This document shows, in pieces, positions 1-9,112 of a DNA stretch of 64,000 bases. Position 1 is the stretch's first letter. Each line of letters begins with the position of its first letter. Source of the DNA: Brenneria roseae subsp. roseae (lineage in GTDB: Bacteria > Pseudomonadota > Gammaproteobacteria > Enterobacterales > Enterobacteriaceae); assembly GCF_003115845.1 (NCBI RefSeq), contig NZ_KZ819028.1:186001-250000 (forward strand). The letters are read 5' to 3'. Both the position numbers and the translations under genes were made by a program. The notes below the pieces were generated by a model that was not told the origin of the DNA, did no database searches, and saw only the letters and a list, made by a program, of their open reading frames with translations.

Positions 1-768
1 GATGGCGCGCCCCAGATGGCAGGCCGTTTTCCACAGGAAGTGCAGCCGTTGGTCGACGATTTCAATCAGGTGCTCGCCGCCAATGCAACCGCCGTACAGC
101 GGGCCCGCACGCAGGCCGGCAATCTGGCGCATGCGCTCAAAACGCCGCTGACTATTCTTGAGAACGAGGCCGATCAGGCACAGACTCGCCACGGCAGCAT
201 TCCTCCTGAAATCATCAAGGAGCAGCTCGCTCAGATACGCCGCCATATCGACTGGCATCTGATGCGGGCAAGGGTGGCCGCCGTACACGGTTTGTCCGCA
301 CAACAAACCAACGTAACGGAAACGGTGTCAGGTTTACTGAGGGTGCTGGACCGCGTGTTCGCTGACAAACCGATTCAGGTGAGCATGCAAGCGCCTTCTC
401 AACCCATCTGGTTTGCCGGAGAAGAACAGGATCTACAGGAAATTGTGGGCAACCTGCTGGAAAATGCCTTCAAATGGTCTCATTCCAGCATTGCCGTCAC
501 TCTGTCAACGCTACCGCAGACGCCTGACTGGCTGGAAATCCTGATAGAAGATAATGGCCCCGGCATCGCCGTTTCACGACTGAAAGCCGTCACACAGCGT
601 GGAGTAAGGCTGGATGAAAACACCCCGGGCTCGGGATTGGGTCTGGCCATTGTGCAGGACCTGATCCAACTCTACGGTGGAGAGTTTGAACTGAAAAATC
701 TGCACGGCGACCAGGGCGGGTTACGTGCCCGGGTTTGTCTGCCAGGCGCTAGGGTGAACAGGGCATAG
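1..768 (+). CDS. Sensor histidine kinase, C-terminal part (5' end outside window)
   Basis: The reading frame is already open at base 1, so only the cytoplasmic part of a membrane sensor kinase is present. Visible are the phospho-acceptor H-box (HALKTPLTILENE), the N-box (NLLENAFKW), the G1 box (DNGPGI) and the G2 box (GSGLGLAI), in the order of a HisKA plus HATPase_c core. The HALKTPL form of the H-box is seen in PhoQ-like kinases. Its response regulator would be expected just upstream, outside the window. The signal sensed cannot be told because the sensor domain is missing. Confidence 0.9.
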   Translation, partial: DGAPQMAGRFPQEVQPLVDDFNQVLAANATAVQRARTQAGNLAHALKTPLTILENEADQAQTRHGSIPPEIIKEQLAQIRRHIDWHLMRARVAAVHGLSAQQTNVTETVSGLLRVLDRVFADKPIQVSMQAPSQPIWFAGEEQDLQEIVGNLLENAFKWSHSSIAVTLSTLPQTPDWLEILIEDNGPGIAVSRLKAVTQRGVRLDENTPGSGLGLAIVQDLIQLYGGEFELKNLHGDQGGLRARVCLPGARVNRA

Positions 769-907
769 CGGCGCTGGCAATGCGTTTACTCAGGGCGGGG
801 GACGAGTCTGCGAGCCAAAGCCGGCAGGGATATCGCAAGACTCACGCTCCAATTCACATCATTAACGCAATAAACAAATAATTATAATAAGTTACCGGAT
901 TTCCGCC

Positions 908-1726
908 CTATTCAGGATTAAGCACAAATTTTTCAATCGCATAGGCCACGCCATCTTCCTGATTGGTTTTGGTCACAAACTGACTGATGGCTTTTACCGC
1001 TTCGGTGGCATTCCCCATCGCGACCCCCAACCCGGCATATTTCAGCATGGCCAGATCGTTTTCCTGATCGCCCAGCGTCATCACATTTTCGCGCGTAATA
1101 CCGAGGTGTTGCGCCAACATTTTCACCCCTTCGCCTTTGTTGACGCGCTTATCCAGAATTTCCAGATAATATTCGGCGCTTTTCATGATGGTGTAACGCT
1201 CAAACGCTTCCGGCGGGATTTGGCTGATTGCCCGATCCAGCACCGGCGGCTCATCAATCATCATGACTTTCGGGAATGTCAGGTTACGGTCCATCTCTTC
1301 CACCGCACGGTATTTCAGCGGCATACCGGTCAGATGCGCCTCATGGACGGTATAACGGCTGATGTCCTTGTTGGCGGTATAGACGAAATTGAAATCCAGC
1401 GCATGGAAATGAACATTCAGCTTACGGGACAGCGCTTCAAAATAGAGATAATCATCAAAGCTCAGCGTCGTTTGCGCCACACAGTCGCCATTTGCCGCAC
1501 GCTGCACCAGTGCGCCGTTATTGGTGACGCAAAAGCAATCTTCCTGCTGTAAATCCAGTTCTGCCAGATAGCGTTCCACACCAATGAACGGACGGCCCGT
1601 CGCCAGCACCACCTGAACGCCTTTCTCTCTTGCCGCGGCGATAGCCGCTTTCACTGCGGGAGAAATTTGATTTTGCGGCGTCAGCAACGTCCCATCCATA
1701 TCAATTGCGATCAGTTTTATAGACAT
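908..1726 (-). CDS. yidA: Sugar phosphatase YidA (HAD superfamily, Cof type)
   Basis: 272 residues, close in length and sequence to E. coli YidA (about 270), a cytoplasmic Mg-dependent phosphatase of sugar phosphates. HAD motif I is DMDGTLLT near the N-terminus with the nucleophilic aspartate; TGRP and KVMMIDEP follow; the C-terminal metal motif is GDQENDLAM. In E. coli yidA lies close to gyrB. Here about 11.5 kb of other genes separate the two, so this gene marks the old border of the gyrB block. Confidence 0.93.
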   Translation of the reverse strand: MSIKLIAIDMDGTLLTPQNQISPAVKAAIAAAREKGVQVVLATGRPFIGVERYLAELDLQQEDCFCVTNNGALVQRAANGDCVAQTTLSFDDYLYFEALSRKLNVHFHALDFNFVYTANKDISRYTVHEAHLTGMPLKYRAVEEMDRNLTFPKVMMIDEPPVLDRAISQIPPEAFERYTIMKSAEYYLEILDKRVNKGEGVKMLAQHLGITRENVMTLGDQENDLAMLKYAGLGVAMGNATEAVKAISQFVTKTNQEDGVAYAIEKFVLNPE

Positions 1727-1751
1727 AATTTTCTCAGCATTAATAACCTGC

Positions 1752-1783
<32 letters not shown>

Positions 1784-1826
1784 CCAGTGAAATGCGGCAT
1801 GATGGCGCTCCCATGACAGACCAAGT

Positions 1827-1852
1827 AAAAAGCCGTGCCGACCGCACGGCTT
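1827..1852 (-). terminator. Rho-independent terminator of the bglA operon
   Basis: Read on the minus strand, an 8-9 bp GC-rich stem (AAGCCGTGC/GCACGGCTT) with a short loop runs into a T-run. It lies about 60 bases after the bglA stop codon and before yidA. Confidence 0.75.
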
Positions 1853-1912
1853 ACATCGAGAACGATCCCCATCAGCGACTGAAATGAGGATGGTCATCGT
1901 TACGTTTTTTCT

Positions 1913-3367
<1,455 letters not shown>

Positions 3368-3405
3368 TTAGGTTATGTTGAAAATCGACATACGCCGTTG
3401 AAAAA

Positions 3406-3747
3406 TCATGGGCCGCGAACGGTATCGCCCTGCTTCAGAGCAGCCAATTCCCGATGCAAATAAACCAATTCCTCCACCAGATCGCGGCAAAGCATCGCGC
3501 TCATCAGGTGGTCCTGCGCATGAACCAGAATCAGATTGACCGGAATTTTCCCGCGGCCTTCATCCGCGCCAATCAATGCCGTTTGAATATGGTGAGCCTT
3601 GCGAGCCGCCACGGATGCCGCACTCAGCATCTGCTCTGTTTTTTCCCAGTCATGTTCTCTGGCCGCGCGCAGTGCTTCCATGGCGCCCGAACGCGCTTCT
3701 CCGGCATAAATAATCAGTTCCATGACGGTGTTTTCATCAAGTTCCAT
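3406..3747 (-). CDS. PTS lactose/cellobiose-family IIA component
   Basis: 113 residues, the usual size of a Lac/Chb-type IIA. It would carry phosphate from HPr to a IIB partner. The phosphorylation site is H76 in VHAQDHLM, matching His78 of the staphylococcal LacA-type IIA family; H80 is the second conserved histidine. It is the first gene of the IIA-bglA pair, with GGGAG upstream of its ATG. No IIB or IIC gene is present nearby, so the cognate permease must be elsewhere in the genome. Confidence 0.88.
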   Translation of the reverse strand: MELDENTVMELIIYAGEARSGAMEALRAAREHDWEKTEQMLSAASVAARKAHHIQTALIGADEGRGKIPVNLILVHAQDHLMSAMLCRDLVEELVYLHRELAALKQGDTVRGP

Positions 3748-3830
3748 CAGTCACTCTCCCCGGTTTTCACTGTCTTTTTTTACTGGTTCAAAAGCTGACG
3801 TTTATTATTCAAGCAACATAGGGAACAATA

Positions 3831-3844
3831 TGCAACCGGTTTCA
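3831..3844. promoter_or_regulatory. Probable operator of the LacI/AscG-type repressor
   Basis: The 14-mer TGCAACCGGTTTCA differs by one base from the palindrome TGAAACCGGTTTCA known for AscG. It lies between the divergent IIA-bglA pair and the regulator gene, where it could control both. The site is seen in the sequence; binding is inferred from the family. Confidence 0.7.
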
Positions 3845-4009
3845 TATGAAGTTTCATAATCTTTGAACACGATCATAAACAGACGTGCCCGGTGATAAAA
3901 CGATGACGTTTATTGTTCCATGATGATAAAAATGATGAATTTTTCTTTATAATGTCGGGCGCGTTTTATGTTAACGCTACGGCCAGTAGCCACTTTTTAG
4001 GAATAAAAA

Positions 4010-5026
4010 ATGATAACCATGCTTGATGTAGCCAAGAGAGCAGGCGTATCAAAAGCAACCGTATCACGCGTGTTGACAGGGAATAACTACGTCCGTCAGA
4101 CCACCAAAGACCGGGTTTTCAAGGCCATCGAAGAAATGGGATACCGGCCAAATTTGTTGGCGCGTCAACTCGCCACCAACAAATCCCAGAGCATTGGCCT
4201 GGTGGTTACCAACACCCTATACAACGGCCCTTATTTCAACGAATTACTGTTTCAGACAGCAACCATGACCGAGCAGCACGGACGCCAGTTAATCCTTGCT
4301 GATGGCAAACACAGTGCGGAAGAAGAGCGGCAGGCCATCGAATTCCTGCTCGATCTACGCTGTGATGCGGTCATCATCTACCCGCGTTTTCTGTCCATTG
4401 CCGCACTGGAAAGCATCATCGAGCAGCACGAACAGCCCATTATGGTGGTAAACCGGAAACTGAACCATCATGAGGAAAACGGCATCTGTGCCAACCATCA
4501 GCTGCACTGCTTTGACGCCGTTACTTACCTGATTGATCAAGGACATCGGGATATTGCGTTTATCCTTGGCGCGTCAGGCTCGCCCACGGGGGAGAGCCGC
4601 CTTGCGGGTTATCGGCAAGCACTGGCGGCACAAGGGATAGCCGTCAATGACGAACGGCTGGTTGAGGGCGACTGGACGCCGGAAAGTGGTTACGCCGCCG
4701 TGAAAACGCTGTACCAACGAGGTGTTACCTTCAGCGCACTGGTGGCCAGTAATGATGATATGGCCATTGGCGCGGCAAAAGCCTTTCGCGAAAAAGGCAT
4801 CACGATACCGGATGATGTTTCTCTGCTGGGATTCGATGACCTGCCGATGGCGTCCTGGTCGCATCCGCCTTTGACGACCGTACATGTCCCGGTTGCAGAA
4901 ATGATTAAATGCACGCTTGAGAAACTGCTTTGTATGCTGGACGGTAAAACCGCCACGCCTTCTCCCACATTTCAGGGATCGTTGATCATTCGCGAATCGG
5001 TTGGTAAAGGCCCGGCGGCTCGCTAG
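4010..5026 (+). CDS. ascG: LacI-family repressor, AscG-like
   Basis: 338 residues. The N-terminal LacI helix-turn-helix (MLDVAKRAGVSKATVSRVL) is followed by a periplasmic-binding-protein-like sensor domain with typical segments (LVVTNTLY, ASNDDMAIGA, LLGFDDLPMA). The sequence tracks E. coli AscG along its whole length, including ADGKHSAEEERQAI and LLDLRCDA. It most likely represses the divergent IIA-bglA pair and relieves on beta-glucosides. An AscG-type operator lies in the shared promoter region. Confidence 0.87.
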   Translation: MITMLDVAKRAGVSKATVSRVLTGNNYVRQTTKDRVFKAIEEMGYRPNLLARQLATNKSQSIGLVVTNTLYNGPYFNELLFQTATMTEQHGRQLILADGKHSAEEERQAIEFLLDLRCDAVIIYPRFLSIAALESIIEQHEQPIMVVNRKLNHHEENGICANHQLHCFDAVTYLIDQGHRDIAFILGASGSPTGESRLAGYRQALAAQGIAVNDERLVEGDWTPESGYAAVKTLYQRGVTFSALVASNDDMAIGAAKAFREKGITIPDDVSLLGFDDLPMASWSHPPLTTVHVPVAEMIKCTLEKLLCMLDGKTATPSPTFQGSLIIRESVGKGPAAR

Positions 5027-5152
5027 CCCCCCAATTCCCTTCATTGCCATGCGTGACTACCCGACAGGCGTATTTCATCATTCGATCCTGCCTTTATGCC
5101 TGCGCGTCATATTAAAGATATATGAAACTCCACGCTTTTTTTGTAAACAAGT

Positions 5153-5180
5153 TAAAGCCATAGGCCCTTCAGGCCGATGA
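5153..5180 (+). promoter_or_regulatory. Possible sigma-28 (FliA) promoter of the chemoreceptor gene
   Basis: TAAAG at 5153-5157 and GCCGATGA at 5173-5180 resemble the flagellar sigma-28 pattern TAAA-N15-GCCGATAA. The gap here is 16, one more than the optimum, and the -10 differs in one base. It precedes a chemoreceptor gene, which is the expected context. The 5' leader would be about 130 bases. Confidence 0.45.
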
Positions 5181-5186
5181 TATCGA

Positions 5187-5202
5187 TGTGACTCGCATCA
5201 CA
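5187..5202. promoter_or_regulatory. CRP-cAMP binding site
   Basis: TGTGACTCGCATCACA is a perfect TGTGA-N6-TCACA palindrome. A weaker second copy ends at 5221 (TCACA with a poor left half). Both lie upstream of the chemoreceptor start at 5320, so catabolite control is likely. The site is immediately downstream of the possible FliA -10, so the exact promoter it serves is unclear. Confidence 0.7.
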
Positions 5203-5319
5203 AAAAAATGACACAGATCACATAAAGGAATTCCTAATAATACTGAAGGACACAGTAACTGATTGATTTTTATGTAAACAAAAAGCGCCATACAAGCGCT
5301 TATATCCCGGGGGGATATT

Positions 5320-7332
5320 ATGCATATGTCAAATAAATTATTTCCAATTGAACACAGCAATCAAACCATCGTTTCAACCCACACTCCTTCAATAAAAAGA
5401 AAGCGCAGTACACAGGTGTTGATGTTATCCACGGGTATCGTCACTATCGCTCTCGGCTTCATCCTGACTATCGGTTTGCTGATCTGGCAATCCAGCCAGC
5501 AGCAAAAAACCATCGCTCAGCAATATCTGGAGCAGACGGCTTACACCAATAGCTATCTGATTCAACAAAAGCTGGATCTGGCCATCTCCGCTTCGCGCAA
5601 TCTGGTTCAAAGCGTCATCAGCTTGCAGGAATCGGGTAATGCCGATCGAAAAATCGCAGAAACACTGCTGAAGAATGCACTGAAAAGTCACCCGGATTTC
5701 CTCTCCATGTCACTGGCATGGGAACCGGATGCCTTTGATGGGAAAGACCAAATCTATGCCGGACAACCCGATCAGGACCCTAACGGGCGATTTGTCCGTT
5801 ATGTTGATCGTGATAATGCGGGAAATATTGCCCTGCATAATCTGGTTGATTATGAGACCCCCGGCAGCGGCGATTACTATCTGTTGCCGAGAAAACTTCA
5901 GAAAGAAGTGATTCTGGAGCCGTACAGCTACCCTTATAACGGCGTCGATGTGTTGCTGACGTCTTTGGCCGTTCCGATCATGATAAACAATAAGTTTTAT
6001 GGTTCGGTCACGGCGGATTTTGCCCTGGATACGCTGCAACAGCTGACAAATCAAATTAAACCCTATCAAGGCACCGGGTATGCACAGCTTCTGTCGCACA
6101 CCGGGGCATACATTTCTCATCCCGATCCAACCCGGATTACCCAAAAAATCGCGGATGACCCAACGCTGCTGGAACACGTGACTACCGGCAATCCATACCA
6201 TATCGAGCAAGACAATCCGGTGTTAAATACTCCGGCGTTCGACGTTTATGTCCCGATTCACATTGGAAATACCGGCACGCCGTGGATGCTCGGCCTGTCA
6301 GCGCCGGTGGATGTGGTGATGGCGGAAACGGCGCGTCAGCGTAATCTGGCCTTACTGCTGATGGTACTCAGCATTGTGGTTGTCTCCGGTATTCTGGGCG
6401 TAATCTTTATTCGTAAAGTGGCGCGTCCCATTGGCGGTGAACCCGCTCAGGCCGCACAGATTGCGCTGTCCGTTGCGCAAGGCGATTTGACCAACACCAT
6501 CCCGGTGCAGGCCAAAGACCAGAGCAGCATTTTTTACGCCATGTACACCATGCAGACGCAGCTGAGAGATATCGTGGAGCAACTGATCACCACCAGCGAA
6601 TCCGTCAGCCACGGAGCAACCGAAATCACCGCGGGCAACACGGATCTGGCCTCACGTACCGAACAGCAGGCTGCGGCACTGGAAGAAACGGCGGCCAGCA
6701 TGGAGCAGATTACGGCGACCGTGAAACAGAATGCGGATAATGCGCATAACGCGACGAATCTGGCGCAAAACGCCGCGCAAATCGCGCAAAAAGGCGATGC
6801 GATCGTGGGTCAGGTTGTTAACATCATGGGAGAGATTGACGACAGTTCGAAGAAAATCGCCGAGATAACCAGCATCATCAGCGGTATTGCCTTTCAGACC
6901 AATATTCTGGCGCTGAATGCGGCGGTGGAAGCGGCCCGGGCAGGTGAACAGGGACGCGGCTTCGCCGTTGTTGCCAATGAAGTACGCAACCTTGCCCAGC
7001 GCAGCGCGGATGCCGTGAAAGAGATTACCGGACTTATCGCCGAATCCGCCAACCGGGTGGACAATGGGGTCTCACTGGTGCAAAACGCGGGCACCACGAT
7101 GCAGGAAATGCTGGAAGCAATTACGTCAGTAAAAGACATCATGGATGAAATTGTTTCGGCATCGGACGAACAGTCGCGCGGTATCAGTCAGGTCACACAG
7201 GCGGTGCATGAAATGGATGGCGTAACCCAGCAAAACGCCGCACTGGTACAGGAAGCGTCCGCCGCCGCGGCGTCACTGGAAGATCAGGCCAAACGGCTCG
7301 CGCAAACCGTGCTGGTCTTCAAGCTCTCCTGA
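5320..7332 (+). CDS. Methyl-accepting chemotaxis protein with dCache-type sensor
   Basis: 670 residues. One transmembrane helix near residues 35-57, a large periplasmic domain to about residue 340 resembling double-Cache sensors, a second helix (about 343-365), a HAMP domain beginning [11 protein letters not shown], then a cytoplasmic signalling domain. The signalling hairpin contains the conserved [20 protein letters not shown] and methylation-region glutamine/glutamate repeats ([18 protein letters not shown]). There is no C-terminal NWETF-type CheR tether; the protein ends LVFKLS. The ligand is unknown; Cache sensors commonly bind amino or organic acids. ATG at 5320 has GGGGGA upstream; a second ATG at 5326 is possible. 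Confidence 0.92.
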   Translation: MHMSNKLFPIEHSNQTIVSTHTPSIKRKRSTQVLMLSTGIVTIALGFILTIGLLIWQSSQQQKTIAQQYLEQTAYTNSYLIQQKLDLAISASRNLVQSVISLQESGNADRKIAETLLKNALKSHPDFLSMSLAWEPDAFDGKDQIYAGQPDQDPNGRFVRYVDRDNAGNIALHNLVDYETPGSGDYYLLPRKLQKEVILEPYSYPYNGVDVLLTSLAVPIMINNKFYGSVTADFALDTLQQLTNQIKPYQGTGYAQLLSHTGAYISHPDPTRITQKIADDPTLLEHVTTGNPYHIEQDNPVLNTPAFDVYVPIHIGNTGTPWMLGLSAPVDVVMAETARQRNLALLLMVLSIVVVSGILGVIFIRKVARPIGGEPAQAAQIALSVAQGDLTNTIPVQAKDQSSIFYAMYTMQTQLRDIVEQLITTSESVSHGATEITAGNTDLASRTEQQAAALEETAASMEQITATVKQNADNAHNATNLAQNAAQIAQKGDAIVGQVVNIMGEIDDSSKKIAEITSIISGIAFQTNILALNAAVEAARAGEQGRGFAVVANEVRNLAQRSADAVKEITGLIAESANRVDNGVSLVQNAGTTMQEMLEAITSVKDIMDEIVSASDEQSRGISQVTQAVHEMDGVTQQNAALVQEASAAAASLEDQAKRLAQTVLVFKLS

Positions 7333-7333
7333 T

Positions 7334-7367
7334 CGCTCTCCGGCCGGCTCCGCCAGCCCGGAGAGCG
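7334..7367 (+). terminator. Strong hairpin after the chemoreceptor gene
   Basis: A perfect 10 bp stem (CGCTCTCCGG with CCGGAGAGCG) and 14-base loop starts two bases after the stop codon. There is no T-run after it, so it may act as a Rho-assisted terminator or mRNA 3'-end stabiliser. Confidence 0.5.
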
Positions 7368-7368
7368 A

Positions 7369-7804
7369 ACAACGTCAGGGGCGTTGCCATTGGCCTCCCC
7401 TTTGTTTCAGCCGTCTCTTATACACCAATGTAGGGACGCTGACGGGGTTGGCCGTTACCGACGAAGGCACCGCGCAGCGGCATAATTCAGCCGGAAGCCG
7501 GGGTTCATAGGGGGCTGGCGTTTGAGCCCCCTGTGTCGGGCGCGAACTACGATATAGTATAGAAATGGCGGCATTGCGGCGCACGACACTGCCGCTGAGT
7601 CCGCATAAAAAAGTGACCAGGAGACAGCGTTTGTCAGGGGAAGGCGCTCTCGGTTGCCGTCTTGCTGCCACTCGAATTATTTAGAGCATAGGACGCTAAT
7701 AATATGAGCAATATGCTAATCTTGTTCCCTATCTGCCCCAGGGAGCGACGCCCCGCTGTTGTGTCTGCTCTCTCGATAACCCAACCTAATCCGCTATAAA
7801 TAAA
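7369..7804. other. Intergenic region with hairpins, no convincing gene
   Basis: About 435 bases without a credible gene. A 7 bp GGGGGCT/AGCCCCC hairpin lies at 7510-7531, and a promoter-like TATAGTATA at about 7553. An AGCATA and a TATGCT half-site flank 7685-7718. An open frame on the minus strand (7375-7671) has arginine- and proline-rich low-complexity composition and no family resemblance; I regard it as chance. The block may be a dispersed intergenic repeat of this lineage, which cannot be tested here. Confidence 0.35.
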
Positions 7805-8995
7805 ATGAAATTGATAAAACTTCCGCTACTGGCGCAAATTTCATCGGCCCATCTGGTGAGTCACTTTCACATGATGGTGTTGCCTGCACTTATTCCTTTG
7901 CTGTCAGAGCAGCGGGATATCAGTTTCGTCCAGTTGGGTTTCGCCCTTAGCGTGTTCAACATCGTTTCCGCGTGCGTACAAACCCCGATTGGCTTTGTGG
8001 TCGATCGCATCGGCGCCCGGCGTACCCTGATTGCCGGCCTCACGCTCGGCAGCCTGTGTTTTCTTTCGCTGAGTTTTTCCAACAGCTATGCCTGGCTGAT
8101 CGCGTCCATGGCGCTGGCCGGCGTTGCCAACGCCGTCTATCACCCGGCGGATTATGCCCTGCTATCACGCGGTATCGACGAGAAACGCATGGGAAGAGCG
8201 TTCTCCGTTCACACTTTCTCCGGCTTTTTCGGCACCGCCATTGCTCCCGGTATTCTACTGACGATTGCCGCTTTCAGCGGCATTGACAGTGCGTTTATCG
8301 TTTCCGGCATCATTGGGCTGGCGACGATTCCGTTGTTATTAACCGAAAGCGATCGCCCGGCCCGCGTTCCGAATGCAACGCAGGGCGCCAAACCGGCAGA
8401 CAAGCCGCGAATACCGCTATTTACCCTGCCAATCATGGCGCTGCTGGTGTTATTCCTGCTGTTAAACCTGAGCACCGGTTCGATTCAGAATTTCTCGGTG
8501 ACCGCCTTTGTCACCGGCTACGATTTGCCTTTATCACAGGCCAACGTGGTGCTGACGGCTTTCCTGTTTGCCAGTGCTTTTGGCGTATTGGCTGGCGGCG
8601 CGCTGGCGGATAAAACCCGTCGTCACGGCCTGGTGGCGACCGCCGCATTGGCATTAACCGCCTGCCTGATCAGCATCGTCGCCATTTATCCGCTGCCGGC
8701 ATCGGTATTGATTCCACTGCTGGCTATCGCAGGCTTCCTGTCCGGCATGATCGCGCCATCACGCGACATGCTGGTACGCGCCGCGTCACCCGTCGGTGCG
8801 GAGGGGCGTGTTTTCGGCATCGTTTCCACCGGCTTTAACATCGGCGGGGCGACCGGTCCGATATTGTTTGGATGGTTGCTCGATCATGGTTATCCGCGGG
8901 CCATTTTCTGGTCGGCGGTGATTTTTATGCTGATTACCGCACTTATCACGCTACGACAGGAGCTGCGCGGCGCCAGACAACGCGCCATTGCCTGA
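7805..8995 (+). CDS. MFS transporter
   Basis: 396 residues with about twelve hydrophobic segments in two halves. The loop 2-3 signature of the major facilitator superfamily is recognisable as GFVVDRIGARRTL, and a second-half equivalent as GGALADKTRRHG. The opening AHLVSHFHMMVLPALIPLL resembles a group of putative drug or metabolite efflux proteins related to the fosmidomycin-resistance carrier. The substrate is unknown. The start ATG has no clear Shine-Dalgarno. It is convergent with acoK; no operon partner. Confidence 0.85.
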   Translation: MKLIKLPLLAQISSAHLVSHFHMMVLPALIPLLSEQRDISFVQLGFALSVFNIVSACVQTPIGFVVDRIGARRTLIAGLTLGSLCFLSLSFSNSYAWLIASMALAGVANAVYHPADYALLSRGIDEKRMGRAFSVHTFSGFFGTAIAPGILLTIAAFSGIDSAFIVSGIIGLATIPLLLTESDRPARVPNATQGAKPADKPRIPLFTLPIMALLVLFLLLNLSTGSIQNFSVTAFVTGYDLPLSQANVVLTAFLFASAFGVLAGGALADKTRRHGLVATAALALTACLISIVAIYPLPASVLIPLLAIAGFLSGMIAPSRDMLVRAASPVGAEGRVFGIVSTGFNIGGATGPILFGWLLDHGYPRAIFWSAVIFMLITALITLRQELRGARQRAIA

Positions 8996-9112
8996 TCAAA
9001 ACAAAAGGTAATAGCGTTTCCGTTAGTGGAGAATATCGGCTATCAGGCCTCTGATACCGGGCTCGGCTATGGTCGGGAGCTATCAGTACGTTGGCGGGCA
9101 TTACCAGAAAAA

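Noticed and set aside
7375-7671. 98-codon open frame on the minus strand
   Set aside because: Arginine/proline-rich low-complexity translation, hairpins inside, no family pattern or good RBS; regarded as chance in an intergenic block.
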